Position numbers and translations under genes: made by a program. A stretch of DNA of 64,000 bases from Macrosoma leucophasiata (Eukaryota; Arthropoda; Insecta; Lepidoptera; Hedylidae). Location of the stretch: assembly GCA_036365455.1 (NCBI GenBank), contig JAWQUS010000025.1, positions 21,178,001-21,242,000 on the forward strand, written 5' to 3'. The notes beneath the pieces were generated by a model. That model was given only the letters and a program-made list of their open reading frames with translations. It had not been told where the DNA came from and did no database searches. Of the stretch, positions 22,471-32,997 are shown one piece after another (the first letter of the stretch is position 1; every line of letters starts with the position of its first letter).

Positions 22471-22755
22471 AATTGCAAGCATATCTTCTATATATTCGAC
22501 TTATTCGAAGATAAAAACTGAACCATGGTTGCAACTAATGAGGTGCGGTGCGTTCCTGCCACCGCACAGGGTGCCACCCCGCCACGACACGACGCCGCGC
22601 CGGCAAACGGCAGCGGCGGACGGGGAAGCGCCGTGGACATGGAATCGCTCCCTAACAGCCGTAAGCATATGATAAACAGATAAATATTGCCATAATTCGT
22701 AAAGAAGTACAGAACTGAAAACTTTTTTTTATGTAATCAAAGTGGCAAACAACCC

Positions 22756-23038
22756 TGGTGGTAGAGCTCCAGTGACGGAGCTCGCGGGCGTAGGCACCAC
22801 CGCATTACCTAATATACTTGCCGCTAAATGGTAGTGTTCAGCACTATCGTGTTCCGGTCAGGTGGTAATGTACGGCCCTGTAATTTCCGGCACAGAGACA
22901 TAACACCTTAGGCCTCAGGAGTGGCAACGCATCTGCATTGTGACCTTGGTCCATGTGTGGATGTCTATAGGCTGCAGTCATCACTTAATATCAATGTGAA
23001 CTGCATGCTTGTTTGCCACTTCCATAACATAAAAAAAA
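22756..23038 (+). repeat. Family A retroposon (A1), full length
   Basis: From ctggtggtagagctccagtg to ccacttccataacataaaaa. It adjoins an inverted copy (23041-23300) tail to tail. Confidence 0.9.
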
Positions 23039-23040
23039 CC

Positions 23041-23300
23041 CTACAGTTCACATTGATGGTAAGTGATGACTGCAGCCCATCGATATCTGGTTCTGTTGTC
23101 GCTGCTGCAGCCTATAGACACTCACACAATGACCAGAGGTTAAAGTGCAGATGTGTTGCCACTCCTGAGGCCTAAGGTGTTATGCCTCAGTGCTGGAAAT
23201 TACAGGGCCATACATTACCACCTGACCGGAACACGATAGTGCAGAACATTACCATTTAGCGGCAAGTATATTAAGTAATGCGGTGGTGCCTACGCCCGCT
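23041..23300 (-). repeat. Family A retroposon, inverted neighbour
   Basis: Starts ctacagttcacattgatgg. A short extra segment (tcgatatctggttctgttgt) repeats the cagcctatagac region. It ends at gtgcctacgcccgc. Confidence 0.85.
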
Positions 23301-23923
23301 GCGCTTTCTATTTCAAAAAGAACTGACATACTGAACAATGAGTACAAAAAGAAACAGCTCCTTTCCACCATAGCGAAGTGAATCAACGTGAAAATCTCTA
23401 CTCTTATATCAGAACACTCCCAATACCGCTTTATATCGAACATCAGTTATGATCAAAACTTTAATCTAGCAAACACTACAAGTTCACAATCCCAACAAAT
23501 TCAACTTTAAATGTCTCTTTGTGGCAGTACGTTCCATAGAGAATTCCATTTCCTGTTCACAACGAATATTTGAAAAGAATCTATTCAGTATCTGGAACGG
23601 TAAAGGTCGCGTTATTATAGTTGGGATGGCACTTGCGACGGTTTTAGATGAGGGATGCTATCTTCGTACAAGATTGGATGGTTCTGATACAACCCAAAAC
23701 TCACAATTAATAAAAATCGAAGGTATACAAATACGAAAAAATTAAATTTGTTTTCGATAGTTTTACTGATAGATGATAGCAAATCATGGGTGCTTATATT
23801 TTAGTAAGCATTAACGCCCACCTAATTCAGCTCCTTCGCACTATATATATTTCTTCGAAATCGTAGGCGGTTTTACGGCTGCTTTGTAAAAACACCTATA
23901 ATTTATCAGTTTCAATTTATATT
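23301..23923. other. No recognised gene; 74-codon open frame of unknown status
   Basis: An open frame on the plus strand (23521-23745) includes GRVIIVGMALATVLDEGCY. It has no family match I can name and no supporting splice signals, and may be transposon debris. Confidence 0.3.
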
Positions 23924-24256
23924 CATCGATCCACTCAGTTAAGCACTACGGGCGCGGTCGGGTAGTGTGATGAGTGACCGCTAGTGGCAAATTAAAATGC
24001 GCGTTTCCGTGCTTCGAAGGGCACGTTAAGCCGTCGGTCCCGGTTGCTATCGATAGATAGCAGTCGTTAAACCTTGTCGGAGGCCTTAAGGGCGGTTTGA
24101 AAACATCCGACAGCGGGTTGGCCACTAACCTACCTCCACCAATCCGCATTGGAGCAGCGTGGTGGAGTAAGATCCAGGCCTCCCCCAAAAAAAAAAGGGA
24201 AGAGACTCGTGCCCAGCAGTGAGACGTATAATGGGTTGCCATTATTATTATTATTA
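23924..24256 (+). repeat. SINE family D (5S-like head), near full length
   Basis: Head gttaagcactacgggcgcgg then gatgagtgaccgctagtggc. Body ggttgctatcgatagatagc. Tail gggttgccattattattatt. Confidence 0.9.
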
Positions 24257-24529
24257 ATTTACATTCATTGGCCAAATTGTTAAGATGTAGGTTCCACAAA
24301 ACAAATCTCAATTGAAAAATCTTATATCATCAAAAAATTCCAAGGACCTTTAACCTGACGAATGCGCCGCGCCCCCCGCCTGGTCATCATTCCGATTACC
24401 ACCAACTGATATCTAGAGCAAGAGATGCACCACTCATAATCGCATATGTCTTATGTGTTATCACCCACAACGGCCTTAGGCGAAGATAGGATCTGCAGGG
24501 GTCTCCCTTACGTAGTTGTGTAAATTTAT

Positions 24530-24745
24530 TTCAGCTGAGAGGTCTTTGCGCTCGCGCGGTGAAGTAGACTCGAGACGGCACGAGTTTTTAAAAAAAAGAG
24601 AGACACGTTACGGTCTACTTTGCCGGTAGTCAAGCGGCGAGCCTAAATCGCTCTCAGCTTATGTAATTTAGCAACTACGGATGATCAGACTCACAGGTTG
24701 AGAGCCATCCGCGCTCGGCTATTGCTCAGTGAAGTAGACCTAAGA
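24530..24745. repeat. Family H-like repeat, rearranged
   Basis: Contains gcgctcgcgcggtgaagtag, actcgagacggcacgag and an A run, then a second part with gtgaagtagacctaag. These match the short H unit at 29957-30072 and 48972-49087. Confidence 0.5.
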
Positions 24746-24751
24746 TGATCG

Positions 24752-24872
24752 GCGTACATGTATGAAGGGAACGATGATAGTAGATGAGACAAGGGAGGAA
24801 TGTCAGGACCGTGATATCTGGCGCACCTCACTCTCTGCCTAGCCCGTTAGGGACCTATCGTAAAGAGGCATA
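24752..24872 (+). mobile_element. LINE family F 3' end
   Basis: Contains catgtatgaagggaacgatg, gatatctggcgcacctcact and aagaggcatacaa. 5'-truncated and diverged. Confidence 0.75.
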
Positions 24873-24879
24873 CAAGATT

Positions 24880-26160
24880 CTATTTCAATAAATATATATC
24901 TCTTTTGCACAACAGATTTTGTGTCAGCTTTCCTTTCGTAAAAGAACTGTTAGTATGACTTAAACCAATGTACGTTGTGTTACTCGAATATTCATATAGG
25001 GAGAATCCTTTAGTCCTCTAAGGCAGCAATATTCAAAGCGTACTTCACGAAGGATTGAAGCTCTGCAAAGCATCTATCTGGGCTCCACAGCAATATCGGG
25101 TCTTGTTGATATAAAATTACTAAAAGCAAATTGGGAAGCCATTTGCTCTATAAGCTGCATAGTAAATTAAATCAATATGAAATTTCCTCTAGAATGTCTT
25201 TTGCGCGTGTTTTGCCTTACACTTCACATTTTGGTTGATTAGGTAATGTTTGCTTTTAATTGCTTTTTTTATAATAGATTTACACAGTTTTTTAAATTTT
25301 AATCAGTGATTAAAATTTAAAAAAATATGTAAAGGTGTTTTGTCACTAGGTAAGGTAAAATATGTGATTGATATAATTTGATATTGTTATTAACACTAGG
25401 TTTTAATAGGTAAATCTTGTTTTATGCGTACAAACGAAACATGGTTTAGTAGACACCTCGTTACCATAACTTAGGGCTCCATCAAATATTTGGTTTTCCA
25501 AAAGTGTTCTGTCTTCAGAAAACCACTGATATACGGGAATATAATTAGATACGGCCGAATGTACTACGGTCCATTCTTTCTGGTCCGTTCAGACTAAGTA
25601 CCCAAATATACCGTATGACACGTCTATTTTGAGAACGTCATTGCTTATTTCGTAATCTCGTAACCAAACCTGGAATTTGAATACCGAATCCCTAATGCCA
25701 TTAAATCAAAATGTCATGAACGAGTAGAATATCATTAATTCTAATTCAGGCAGCGAAAAACAATCGGCTTTCCAATATTCTATGAAATCGAAAAGGACAA
25801 GGGAGGAATATCGTATTTGCATCACGGAGATCTTTGATAAAGGTGAGCAGCATGGTTGAGCAGCTTTTGTGAATGATGACGGTTATAATAATATATTAAC
25901 AACGGCTATTTTTATCGCGCGATGTTATTGTTGCACTAGGGCTGGGTTACATCAACTTATTTTTTTTTAAACGACGCTTACTTAAAAAAATTGCACCTTT
26001 TGAAAATTATTAAATGACGTCATAATTTTTCCTTCAAACGTAACTGGCCGAGCTTTGTTAGTTAATGTTGAAGTTAACCTCAAAATTTTCTGTCAGATTT
26101 TAAGTGAATCTGTCAAACCTGGTAACTTTGATGCAACGCATCAACTGATAAAATTAAAGT
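24880..26160. other. No recognised feature
   Basis: AT-rich intergenic sequence. A short imperfect inverted repeat lies near 25295-25325 (ttttaaattttaatcagtga then ttaaaatttaaaa). Confidence 0.4.
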
Positions 26161-26161
26161 A

Positions 26162-26322
26162 ATAACACACGATCGGATTCGGTCCCGCGAATCGAATCCG
26201 CCGACCAAACCCGCGCGAGCGGACCGCATCGAACTTCATTAATAATAATTATGTCCGCCGGACTCCTCTATACACGACCAGAATCCGCTGTCCGCTCCGT
26301 ATCAAATCCGGACGTGTGTTAC
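26162..26322. mobile_element. Short inverted-repeat element J, copy 2
   Basis: Ends taacacacgatcggattcgg and caaatccggacgtgtgtta. Middle cattaataataattatgtcc, as in 15510-15678. Confidence 0.7.
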
Positions 26323-26564
26323 GACTACTAAGGTTTGATTTTATCAGTTACTATTATCATTGTGACGTACGTGTGAAGGGGCATTGCTTGCCCGACTGCC
26401 GGCCCGTGCGGACGTGCGCGCGCGCTCCTCAGTGAACCGATTGTGTTGGTTTTATTTACCCCATAACACGCTGGATACTGGACACCACAATCGTTACATT
26501 TGTTAAAAACTATAACCTTGACGACTTGGTGATTTTGTAAGCAATTTGGAAAGTCCAGCGATAA

Positions 26565-26680
26565 AACATTCGCCAATGAGATCGCCAATCCGTATGCCAA
26601 GCGTGGCGATTACGGCATATCTTCCTTACGGGGACTCTTTGGTCCAGCAATGAACATCTTTCAGCTGATACGTTGAAGGT
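26565..26680 (+). repeat. Retroposon 3' tail fragment
   Basis: gccaagcgtggcgattacgg, ggggactctttggtccagca and tttcagctgatacg follow the layout of lepidopteran LINE/SINE 3' tails. Confidence 0.45.
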
Positions 26681-26777
26681 GGGGTAGGTGACATAAAGTG
26701 CCTATGCCCAAAACATAAACCCGTCAATGAAGTTAATTACAAGTTGCTCCGTAGAAGGCAACTTCATAGTATAGAAG

Positions 26778-27111
26778 CATAGAGCAACAGGTGGGCCGAC
26801 CCACCTAACGCGGTGGACGGGAGCGGAGTAGCCATAGAGTTTATCACCCATGCATAGATGCTATTGCAAAACAGTCTGTCATTTTTGCGGGGGGAAATAC
26901 GTGTGACACACACTCACACTATAAAAATCGTCTATTACTACGAAACTCACACCTTGACTTTAACAAAATACATAAACAATTTCACGCACACATTTACATA
27001 TCTGGGTGACATGCATAGGACCATTTGGTCTTGTACTTTGACAGAGGGGAAAGCCTGTATATGGCTACTCCTCTCTGGTCCGCAGCGGCCGGTGGCCCGT
27101 GTTGCTCTATG
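26778..27111. mobile_element. hAT-type element family G, copy 1
   Basis: Termini catagagcaaca and gttgctctatg; inner end motifs ggagcggagtagccata and tatggctactcctctc. The middle has ttgcaaaacagtctgtcatt. No clean target duplication is visible for this copy. Confidence 0.8.
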
Positions 27112-27220
27112 CACCCATAGAAGGTATAAGTATCATTATATAGGTACTCGCTGCCGAAGAACTCACGCGCTCGCCTCGCTTTCAACTCGGAAGTACAAGT
27201 ACCCGTCAAGATATATCGCA

Positions 27221-27428
27221 CATCGAGCTTAGAAAAGAGACAATCGGCTAGTTTCGACTTCGTAGAGCGTTATCTCTGTTGCGCACTGCATACGTAAGCA
27301 CTTATAGTGCGGCATTGGTCAAAACTCGATCAAAATGGTTGACAAACGTCACTTAGGTAGTGTGCGAAAGAGGTAACGCTCTACACAGCCGAAAATAGCC
27401 GAAGTTTCTTTCCTAAGATCGATGCAAT
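27221..27428. mobile_element. Palindromic element N, copy 2
   Basis: Begins catcgagcttagaaaagaga, centre ggtcaaaactcgatcaaaat, ends tttcctaagatcgatg. The arms pair over tens of bases. Confidence 0.8.
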
Positions 27429-27539
27429 ACCTATTTGTTATTGGGGACTGTAACTCGATAGTATGACAGGTAGGGCCGAATAACATGGAACCGGCGACAA
27501 ACATGTTTTCGATTTCCATTTTTTTTCGAATTTCAAAGG

Positions 27540-28079
27540 ATTACTAGTAAATAAAGATGGAATAACTCTCCATTTTTATTGACAACCACATCGTCTTTCT
27601 TGAAGGTGTTTTAGTTATGTTACATGAAGCAGTGATTCCAAAGAGTAATATTGCAAAGACCTGGAGTTGGAAAAAAGGTGTGTTCTTAAATCAAAGGGAG
27701 CATGTAAGTGGGTTCTTGTTAAAGAGGATATTGTTTGGATATTCTCCCCATGTTTATTGACAACCCGCAGCCGTAGCCTGAACATTTATTCTGAGGCTTA
27801 ATTGAATCGATATTATCTTAGTTTTATTTATAACGAAACACGCGTAGCGGTTGCCCATAGGCTGATAATTTACTGTATTGTTGTTATAGATTATATCACA
27901 GACCAATAACCACAATAAATTAAGATATTTTATGTTACACCAGACTCAATATACCGGCATTATCTCCTACTTTCAATTATTATTTTGTTAGTTTATTCAT
28001 ACTCATATGAAATTCATACAAAATATGAAATTTTGTTTGTGAATCACGGTTGCAACGACAACGACCATAAAGTATCTTC
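27540..28079. other. No recognised feature
   Basis: A short direct similarity exists between 27565-27595 and 27745-27770 (tttattgacaacc). One open stretch is discussed under rejected items. Confidence 0.35.
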
Positions 28080-28460
28080 TTTTTTTGTTTTTTACGAAGT
28101 GGAAATGTCTTCGCATTCAACCGGCTCTCTAGGGGGAGAGAGTCGGGATATGAGGGACTGGAACCCTCTAAAACCACATTGGTGCCGACTTCAGTGCACA
28201 AAGGGGGGGATCCGGGTACACTAAAACACTGCTCCGGTCGCCACGCACTTCGCTTCCATAAGGCTCGTCCACGGGGACAGTCCCATTCTGCGCATACCAC
28301 AACGACCTGCGGCTACCACGGTCGCCGTCTTCCCGGAACCGCGAGTACTGGACGGCTAGAGCCCCCACTCTGGCCGCCCGCGATTCATTCTCCTTTTAGT
28401 CGCCTCTTACGACAGGCAGAGGATACTTCAGTCCTATTCTACAAGCCCGGTACTGCAGGG
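28080..28460. repeat. Unclassified GC-rich retroelement fragment
   Basis: Contains gtcgcctcttacgacaggca, cttcccggaaccgcgagtac and ctggccgcccgcgattcatt. The composition is far from the AT-rich surroundings and resembles 5' or untranslated parts of lepidopteran retroelements. Class not resolved. Confidence 0.5.
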
Positions 28461-28618
28461 CGCATAATGTTAAATCCAAACACTAGTTTTATTTCAACGA
28501 CCATAAGGGTAAAACCTATAAGAAGTCTGCGGTATATAAATTAACATAGAATATATTCTCAATTGTACACACTTCGCCAGATTCATACGAGTATTATTCT
28601 CATTTTCTTTAACATTTG

Positions 28619-28700
28619 TTAACTGCCTCGGTAGCCTAGTGGTAATGCATGCATTTTCCTCTGCCTACCCCTTCGGCGATTACAGGCGTAGAGTTACGTT
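28619..28700 (+). repeat. SINE family E, internally deleted
   Basis: Head aactgcctcggtagcctagt joined directly to the 3' end cctctgccta.cccttcgg and gattacaggcgtagagttac. Confidence 0.8.
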
Positions 28701-28793
28701 TTTGTTTTTTTTTTTTTAATTTAGCTATTATAAAATGGTGGATGAAGGTGAGAGCGGAATCAGGGATTAAAATTCCAGACAGGTTTTAGTTCA

Positions 28794-28799
28794 TTTATT
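28794..28799 (-). promoter_or_regulatory. Poly(A) signal AATAAA of candidate gene 2
   Basis: AATAAA begins one base after the stop codon of exon 28801-28824 on the minus strand. The 3' UTR would be very short. Confidence 0.4.
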
Positions 28800-28800
28800 A

Positions 28801-28824
28801 TCAATCCAAGGGCTTGAAGTCGTC
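28801..28824 (-). CDS. Terminal exon (exon 8) of candidate gene 2
   Basis: After acceptor ttcatttttgcag the minus strand reads DDFKPLD and TGA, in phase 0 as required by the exon 30334-30441. The short exon is supported by its strong acceptor, matching phase and the adjacent polyadenylation signal. It completes a 573-nt reading frame: 190 residues over eight exons at 55269-55234, 54114-54055, 45595-45501, 39152-39137, 35825-35785, 33300-33108, 30441-30334 and 28824-28801. Confidence 0.6.
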   Translation of the reverse strand, partial: DDFKPLD

Positions 28825-28977
28825 CTGCAAAAATGAAAATTCAGGAATTTTAGACACTGTCTTACTGTTCGAATAATAATGTATCGAAATGTAACTTTCA
28901 TAATGTCTCATGTAATGTAACCATCGCTTCAATTTACGCAAATAAACTAACTGCTATCATAACAAAAATTTGGTCGC

Positions 28978-29145
28978 TTAGTTCTTCGGTAGCTTAGGCT
29001 TAGAGGTAAAGCGGCTGGACTGGTTATCCTGAGGTCGCAGGTTTACTAGAGTACTTGACTTCGGTAGTTCGATACCTGCCGAAGTCAAATTTTTCTTTCC
29101 GTTTTTTCTTTAATTTCGAAAGTTCACTCGCATGTGTTATTGCGA
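28978..29145 (+). repeat. SINE family C, single orientation
   Basis: Head ttcggtagcttaggcttaga and aagcggctggactggttatc. The B-box part is duplicated (ggtttactag, then agttcgatacctgccgaag). Tail caaatttttctttccgtttt. Confidence 0.75.
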
Positions 29146-29244
29146 GAAATAAATAGTAGGTACAATGATTGGTTGCGACAAGGTCTAGCGATACAGAAAC
29201 GTCCAATAGCCTGACACGCTGCGGTGTGTTCTTTTTATCTTTTT

Positions 29245-29400
29245 AGGGTTCCGTAGTAAACAAGGAACCCTTATAGTTTCGCCATGCGGTTTAGTGCAAA
29301 AACTATTGGTACTAGAGACTTGATTTTTGGCATACTTGTGCCTACACCTTAATCACGCTGACAAAGTGGTAGTATAAAAACATGAAAAATAAAATTATTT
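29245..29400 (+). repeat. Unclassified repeat R (ggttccgta type), fragment
   Basis: Starts ttttagggttccgtagtaaa and carries aaactattggtactagagac. Related pieces are at 44045-44640 and, inverted, 52025-52210. Confidence 0.6.
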
Positions 29401-29409
29401 AGGGTAACT

Positions 29410-29655
29410 CCCTAACTACGACGACCTAAGACGCCAACAACAGTGTTGTGCGTCATTAGGGGACATGCTATAATCGCCACCCTTGGCAGGTGGATTGATC
29501 GCAGTGACGGTAATTTTATCGCGGGACGCTGCTGCCCATCCCGCGTTGTTATGTTTATTGCCGCCCATATTGGAATGGTTTGACCGCCATTGTTCGGTTG
29601 ACTGACTGCAGTGCAGAAGAGAATTCTTCCGCTAGTGGGCGGTGGGGTCGTCACG
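29410..29655 (-). repeat. Unclassified repeat K
   Basis: Contains cagtgttgtgcgtcattagg, ggaatggtttgaccgccatt and gaattcttccgctagtgggc. Shared with 42795-42880, 54810-54905 and 61365-61580. Confidence 0.55.
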
Positions 29656-29661
29656 TCCCGA

Positions 29662-30088
29662 CATAGAGCAACACGGGCCACCGGCCGCGGCGGGACGCAG
29701 GGGAGTAGACTGCAGGCTTTCCCCTCTGTCAAAGTACAAGCCCAAATGGGCCTATGCCTGTCGCCTAGAAGTTTGAGTGTGTGCGTGAAATTGTTTATGT
29801 ATTTTGTTTAATTCAAGGTGTGAGTTCCGTAGTAATAGACGATTCTTATAGTGTGTGTGTCACACGCATTTCCTTCCGCAAAAAATGACAGACTGTTTTG
29901 CATCGGTAATAAACGCTATGGTTTCTCTTCTCCGTTCCCCGGTGGCCCGCGTTGCTGTTGTTTTTTTTTTTTTTTTTTTTTAGGTCGAGCTTTGTGTAGG
30001 CGGCCTGTCTCGAGACGGCACTAGTCTACTTCACCGGGCAATCGGCGAGCGCAGAAGGCGCTCCAGCCTAAACCCGCGTTGCTCTGTG
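29662..30088. mobile_element. hAT-type element family G, copy 2, with nested insertion
   Basis: Termini catagagcaacacggg and cccgcgttgctctgtg. A perfect 8-bp target duplication cgtcccga lies at 29654-29661 and 30089-30096. A family H retroposon sits inside near the right end. Confidence 0.9.
29957..30072 (-). repeat. Family H short retroposon with 11-bp target duplication
   Basis: A poly(T) run followed by aggtcgagctttgtgtaggc and ending gcgctccagcctaa. On the minus strand this is a unit of about 95 nt with a poly(A) tail. The target sequence cccgcgttgct is duplicated at 29946-29956 and 30073-30083. Confidence 0.85.
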
Positions 30089-30117
30089 CGTCCCGACCAG
30101 TACCTGTAATATTTATG

Positions 30118-30310
30118 ATATACTGGCTGTTGCCCGCGTCTTCGCCCGCGTGGATGTCGTTTTATAAATAACTAAGTAGCCTATGTTCTTTCTCAACGTT
30201 AGCTCTATCTCTACCAAATTTAATTTAAATCGGTTCAGTCATTTGGACGTGAAAAGGTAACAGACAGACAGGGCTACTTTCGCATTTATAATATTAGTAG
30301 GGAAGTAGGG
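30118..30310 (-). repeat. Helitron-like fragment
   Basis: ggctgttgcccgcgtcttcg at one end and actttcgcatttataatatt with agtag at the other. The same two halves occur at 13275-13980. Confidence 0.6.
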
Positions 30311-30333
30311 AAGTAGGGATTGATCAAATTTAC

Positions 30334-30441
30334 CTGATTAAAATACCACCATTTTCTATTAAAAAACAACGCTGTGCCACTCGGCAATAGGCTGTTAAAT
30401 TGCGGCCCATACGGATTTAGATTCATGTGGTCACCATCCAT
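30334..30441 (-). CDS. Exon 7 of candidate gene 2
   Basis: A 108-nt exon with acceptor ctttttcttttccag and donor GTAAAT, open in phase 0 both ends. It encodes 36 residues beginning MDGDHMNLNPYGPQF and ending NRKWWYFNQ (residues 148-183 of the joined product). It is rich in aromatic residues and Asn/Pro. It falls outside all recognised repeats. The three features together make this one of the best-supported exons of the model. Function unknown. Confidence 0.7.
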
Positions 30442-30669
30442 CTGGAAAAGAAAAAGGAGAGAGACTTGGAGGGGAGAAGAAACTTACATGCATACATACA
30501 CATAGGTCTGCCGCGGTGGTAAGTACAGACCTGGAACGATATTTTAATTTATACATAATATTATTTTAGGAAATGTACGTGCAAAATATTTTTAAAAAAT
30601 TACAAAATGTATTTTTTAATGACTTTTAAAAAATTTAATCTCTCATCCAACGACTTCCATTATAATATA

Positions 30670-30880
30670 TTTTTTTTTATGTAATGGAAGTGGCAAACAA
30701 GCATGCAGTTTACATTGATGCTATGTCATGATGCGTTACCACTCCTGAGGCCTAAGGTGTCATGCCTCTATGCCGGCAATTACAGGCTGAACACTACCTG
30801 TTAGCGACAAGTATATATTATAGATAATGCGGTGATGCCTACGCCCGCGAGCTCCGTCACTGGAGTTCTACCACCAGTTA
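30670..30880 (-). repeat. Family A retroposon (A1), internally deleted
   Basis: ttttatgtaatggaagtggc to agttctaccaccagt. The segment between gatgctatgtcatga and tgcgttaccactcc is lost. Confidence 0.85.
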
Positions 30881-31266
30881 TTAAATTATCACTAATAATC
30901 CACATTGCACCCAAGCTGGGGCGGGTGACTAGTTCATATTCCCATTTTGATATGATTTCAGTATGAATTAAATACTTCTTTCCATTGTTATAGCAACCAC
31001 AGAAATATGAATAATCTCATTACTTAGATTTTTGCGATATGAATAGCCTCCTTGCGCCCGCAATTCTTACACCCCACAAAAAATGAAAAGACTAAGTAAC
31101 CTCATTTTCTTACTGAAGAATGTTAAACAGCCTTCGTAATATTTAACTTTGTCGCGCACTTCGTGCGGAAATTGCGCCGAGTTGTACTGTTTTTGTATCT
31201 TATCAAAGGATGTAACGTGTACATTAATTTTCTTTATTCACTGCATATTTTCCTTTGCGTAACAAA

Positions 31267-31327
31267 GGTGGCAAACAAACGTGCAGCTCACATGGATGTT
31301 AAGTGATGACTGCAGCCTATAGACATG
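31267..31327 (-). repeat. Family A retroposon, tail part, split by an insertion
   Basis: ggtggcaaacaaacgtgcag to gcctatagaca. It stops exactly where the Tc1/mariner-like element begins. A short remainder (cacaaaaaccaaaag) resumes at 32693. Confidence 0.8.
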
Positions 31328-31386
31328 TACGGTCAACGGCAAAAGTAGATGATCAAAATCATCAAATCAGACATTCAATACTAATT

Positions 31387-31506
31387 ATGTATGTATCTTC
31401 ACGCCAGGTCCCTATCGGGGTAGGCAGAGAGTGTAGAGCGCCAGATATCCCGGTCCTGACACACCTCCCGTGCCTCATCTACCTCCATCATTCTCTTCAT
31501 AGAATT
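31387..31506 (-). mobile_element. LINE family F 3' end, copy nested in the Tc1/mariner-like element
   Basis: tatgtatcttcacgccaggt to catcattctcttcat. Flanked by aatta on both sides. Minus orientation with the tail at the low end. Confidence 0.8.
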
Positions 31507-31531
31507 AGCTATCGTAATTTGCGTCAAAATG

Positions 31532-32284
31532 TATGTATCTTCACGCCAGGTCCCTAACGGGGTAGGCAGAGAGTGTAGAGCGCCAGACATCCCGGTTCTG
31601 ACAAACCTCTCGTGCCTCGTCTACCTTCATCATTCTCTTCATACATGCACGCCGATTCCTAAGACTTTTGACCCCACCATCAGACAGAACTCGACCTATT
31701 TGGTCATGGTAGGTCAGCCTTGGTCTTCCTGGGCCTCTGCAACCATCCACATTCGCATTGTATATCTGTTTAGTCATTCGCTCATTCGACATTCTTTCTA
31801 TATGCCCGAACCATCGGAGCATGCCTTTTTTCATTTTTACACCGATACTATCATTCACACAAAGTCTCTTTCTTACATCTTCATTACGAACGCGATCGGT
31901 GAGTGATACACCGCAGATCTTGCGCAAAGATCTCATCTCGACCGCGTTCAACTTACTTTCATGCTCTTTCCTGCATACCCAGCTCTCGCTTCCATATAAA
32001 AGCGTTGGAGTAAGTACAGCATTATGTACGGCTAGTCGAGCCCGCTGGCTGAGATGTTTCGATTCTAGCAGCTTACCCAACGCTCCATTCACGCAATTCC
32101 CAGCAAGCACTCTTCTTTCTATGTCAGTGGTGTACCTACCATCCTTGCTAAAAGCACATCCAAGATATACAATTTCATCAACCTGTTCTAACACTGCATC
32201 ATCTACTACTACCCTTGCATTTGTTCTCTGTTCATCTCTTTCAAATACTAATACTTTAGTTTTATCCACATTCAATTGTAAGCC
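31532..32284 (-). pseudogene. LINE family F, C-terminal part of reverse transcriptase ORF, 5'-truncated
   Basis: On the minus strand a 244-codon frame (32275-31541) shows the C-terminal region of a non-LTR retrotransposon polyprotein. Visible parts are DEIVYLGCAFSKDG, ARLAVHNAVLTPTLLYGSE, MLRWFGHIERMSNERM, GRPRLTYHDQIG and VCQNRDVWRSTLSAYP, followed by a (TACA)n tail. The catalytic YADD region and endonuclease are missing, so it is inactive. The 14-bp sequence tgcgtcaaaatgta on both sides is the target duplication. The clade is probably RTE- or Jockey-like, not resolved. Confidence 0.9.
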
Positions 32285-32305
32285 TGCGTCAAAATGTACT
32301 TAATA

Positions 32306-32553
32306 TATAGAGCAACACGGGCCACCGGCCATGGTGGACCGGCAGGGAGTAGCCATATGCAGGCTTTCCTCTCTGTCGAGTACAAGCCCAAGTGGACTGA
32401 AATGTGGGCGTGAAATTGTATATATATTTTGTTAAGGTCAGGGTGTGAGTTTCGTATTTCCCCCCGCAATAAAGACAGACTGTTTTGCATCGGTAATAAA
32501 CGCTACGACTACCTACTCCCCTCCGGCAGGCCGGTGGCCGGTGTTGCTCTATG
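32306..32553. mobile_element. hAT-type element family G, copy 3
   Basis: Termini tatagagcaacacggg and gtgttgctctatg. Imperfect 8-bp duplication acttaata and accaaata. The middle carries ttttgcatcggtaataaacg. Confidence 0.8.
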
Positions 32554-32713
32554 ACCAAATATAAGCTAATATTTGGTACACTTTACAATCTCATACTTTA
32601 GAAACACTTCATCGCCTCACTACTTTGACGCAAATTACTATAATTAGTATTGAATATCCGATTTTGATCATCTACTTTTGCCCTTGACTGTACACAAAAA
32701 CCAAAAGTGGTGG

Positions 32714-32813
32714 CACAGTACAAATATGAACAGTATGGAAACTACGTACAAAACGTTTAACGTCGATTTAACGTTTTGTACGTAGTTTCCATACTGTTCA
32801 TATCTGTACTGTG
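32714..32813. repeat. Near-perfect palindrome P (two arms of about 45 bp)
   Basis: Left arm cacagtacaaatatgaacag through gtacaaaacgt. Right arm is its reverse complement with one or two changes. The centre is tttaacgtcgatttaa. A single-arm relative is at 21705-21752. Confidence 0.85.
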
Positions 32814-32997
32814 GTGGTGGTGTTGCTGTTGGTAGTGTTGATGGCATTGATAGCATTGGTAGTGTTGGTGGCATTGGTGACATGGATGGCGTTGATCACT
32901 TTGGTAGCGTTGGCGGCTTTAGCGGCATTGGTGGTATTGGTGATGTCGGTAGCGTTGATGGCGTTAATGGCATTGGTGGCGTTATGGTTACCACCAC
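32814..32997 (+). repeat. Degenerate minisatellite of GGTGGCATT-type units
   Basis: Repeated 6- and 9-bp units such as ggtagtgttgatggcattg and ggtggcattggtga. It starts immediately at the end of palindrome P. Confidence 0.8.

Larger units (their letters stand above)
31328..32692. mobile_element. Tc1/mariner-like short element filled with three later insertions
   Basis: The outer ends tacggtcaacggcaaaagta and tacttttgcccttgactgta are inverted repeats starting TA, with gatgatcaaaatc just inside. Between them lie a LINE fragment (31387-31506), a longer LINE fragment (31532-32284) and an hAT-type element (32306-32553). Removing these leaves only a few hundred bases, so the original was a non-autonomous element. 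Confidence 0.8.

Noticed and set aside
27540..27660. Minus-strand stretch reading VFAILLFGITASCNITK after an acceptor-like ctccag
   Set aside because: Looks like a signal peptide, but I found no first exon with an ATG and fitting donor within the next kilobase, and part of it recurs in a local similarity.
31541..32275. LINE reverse transcriptase frame as a host gene
   Set aside because: 5'-truncated, flanked by target duplications and repeated elsewhere; a dead retrotransposon fragment.
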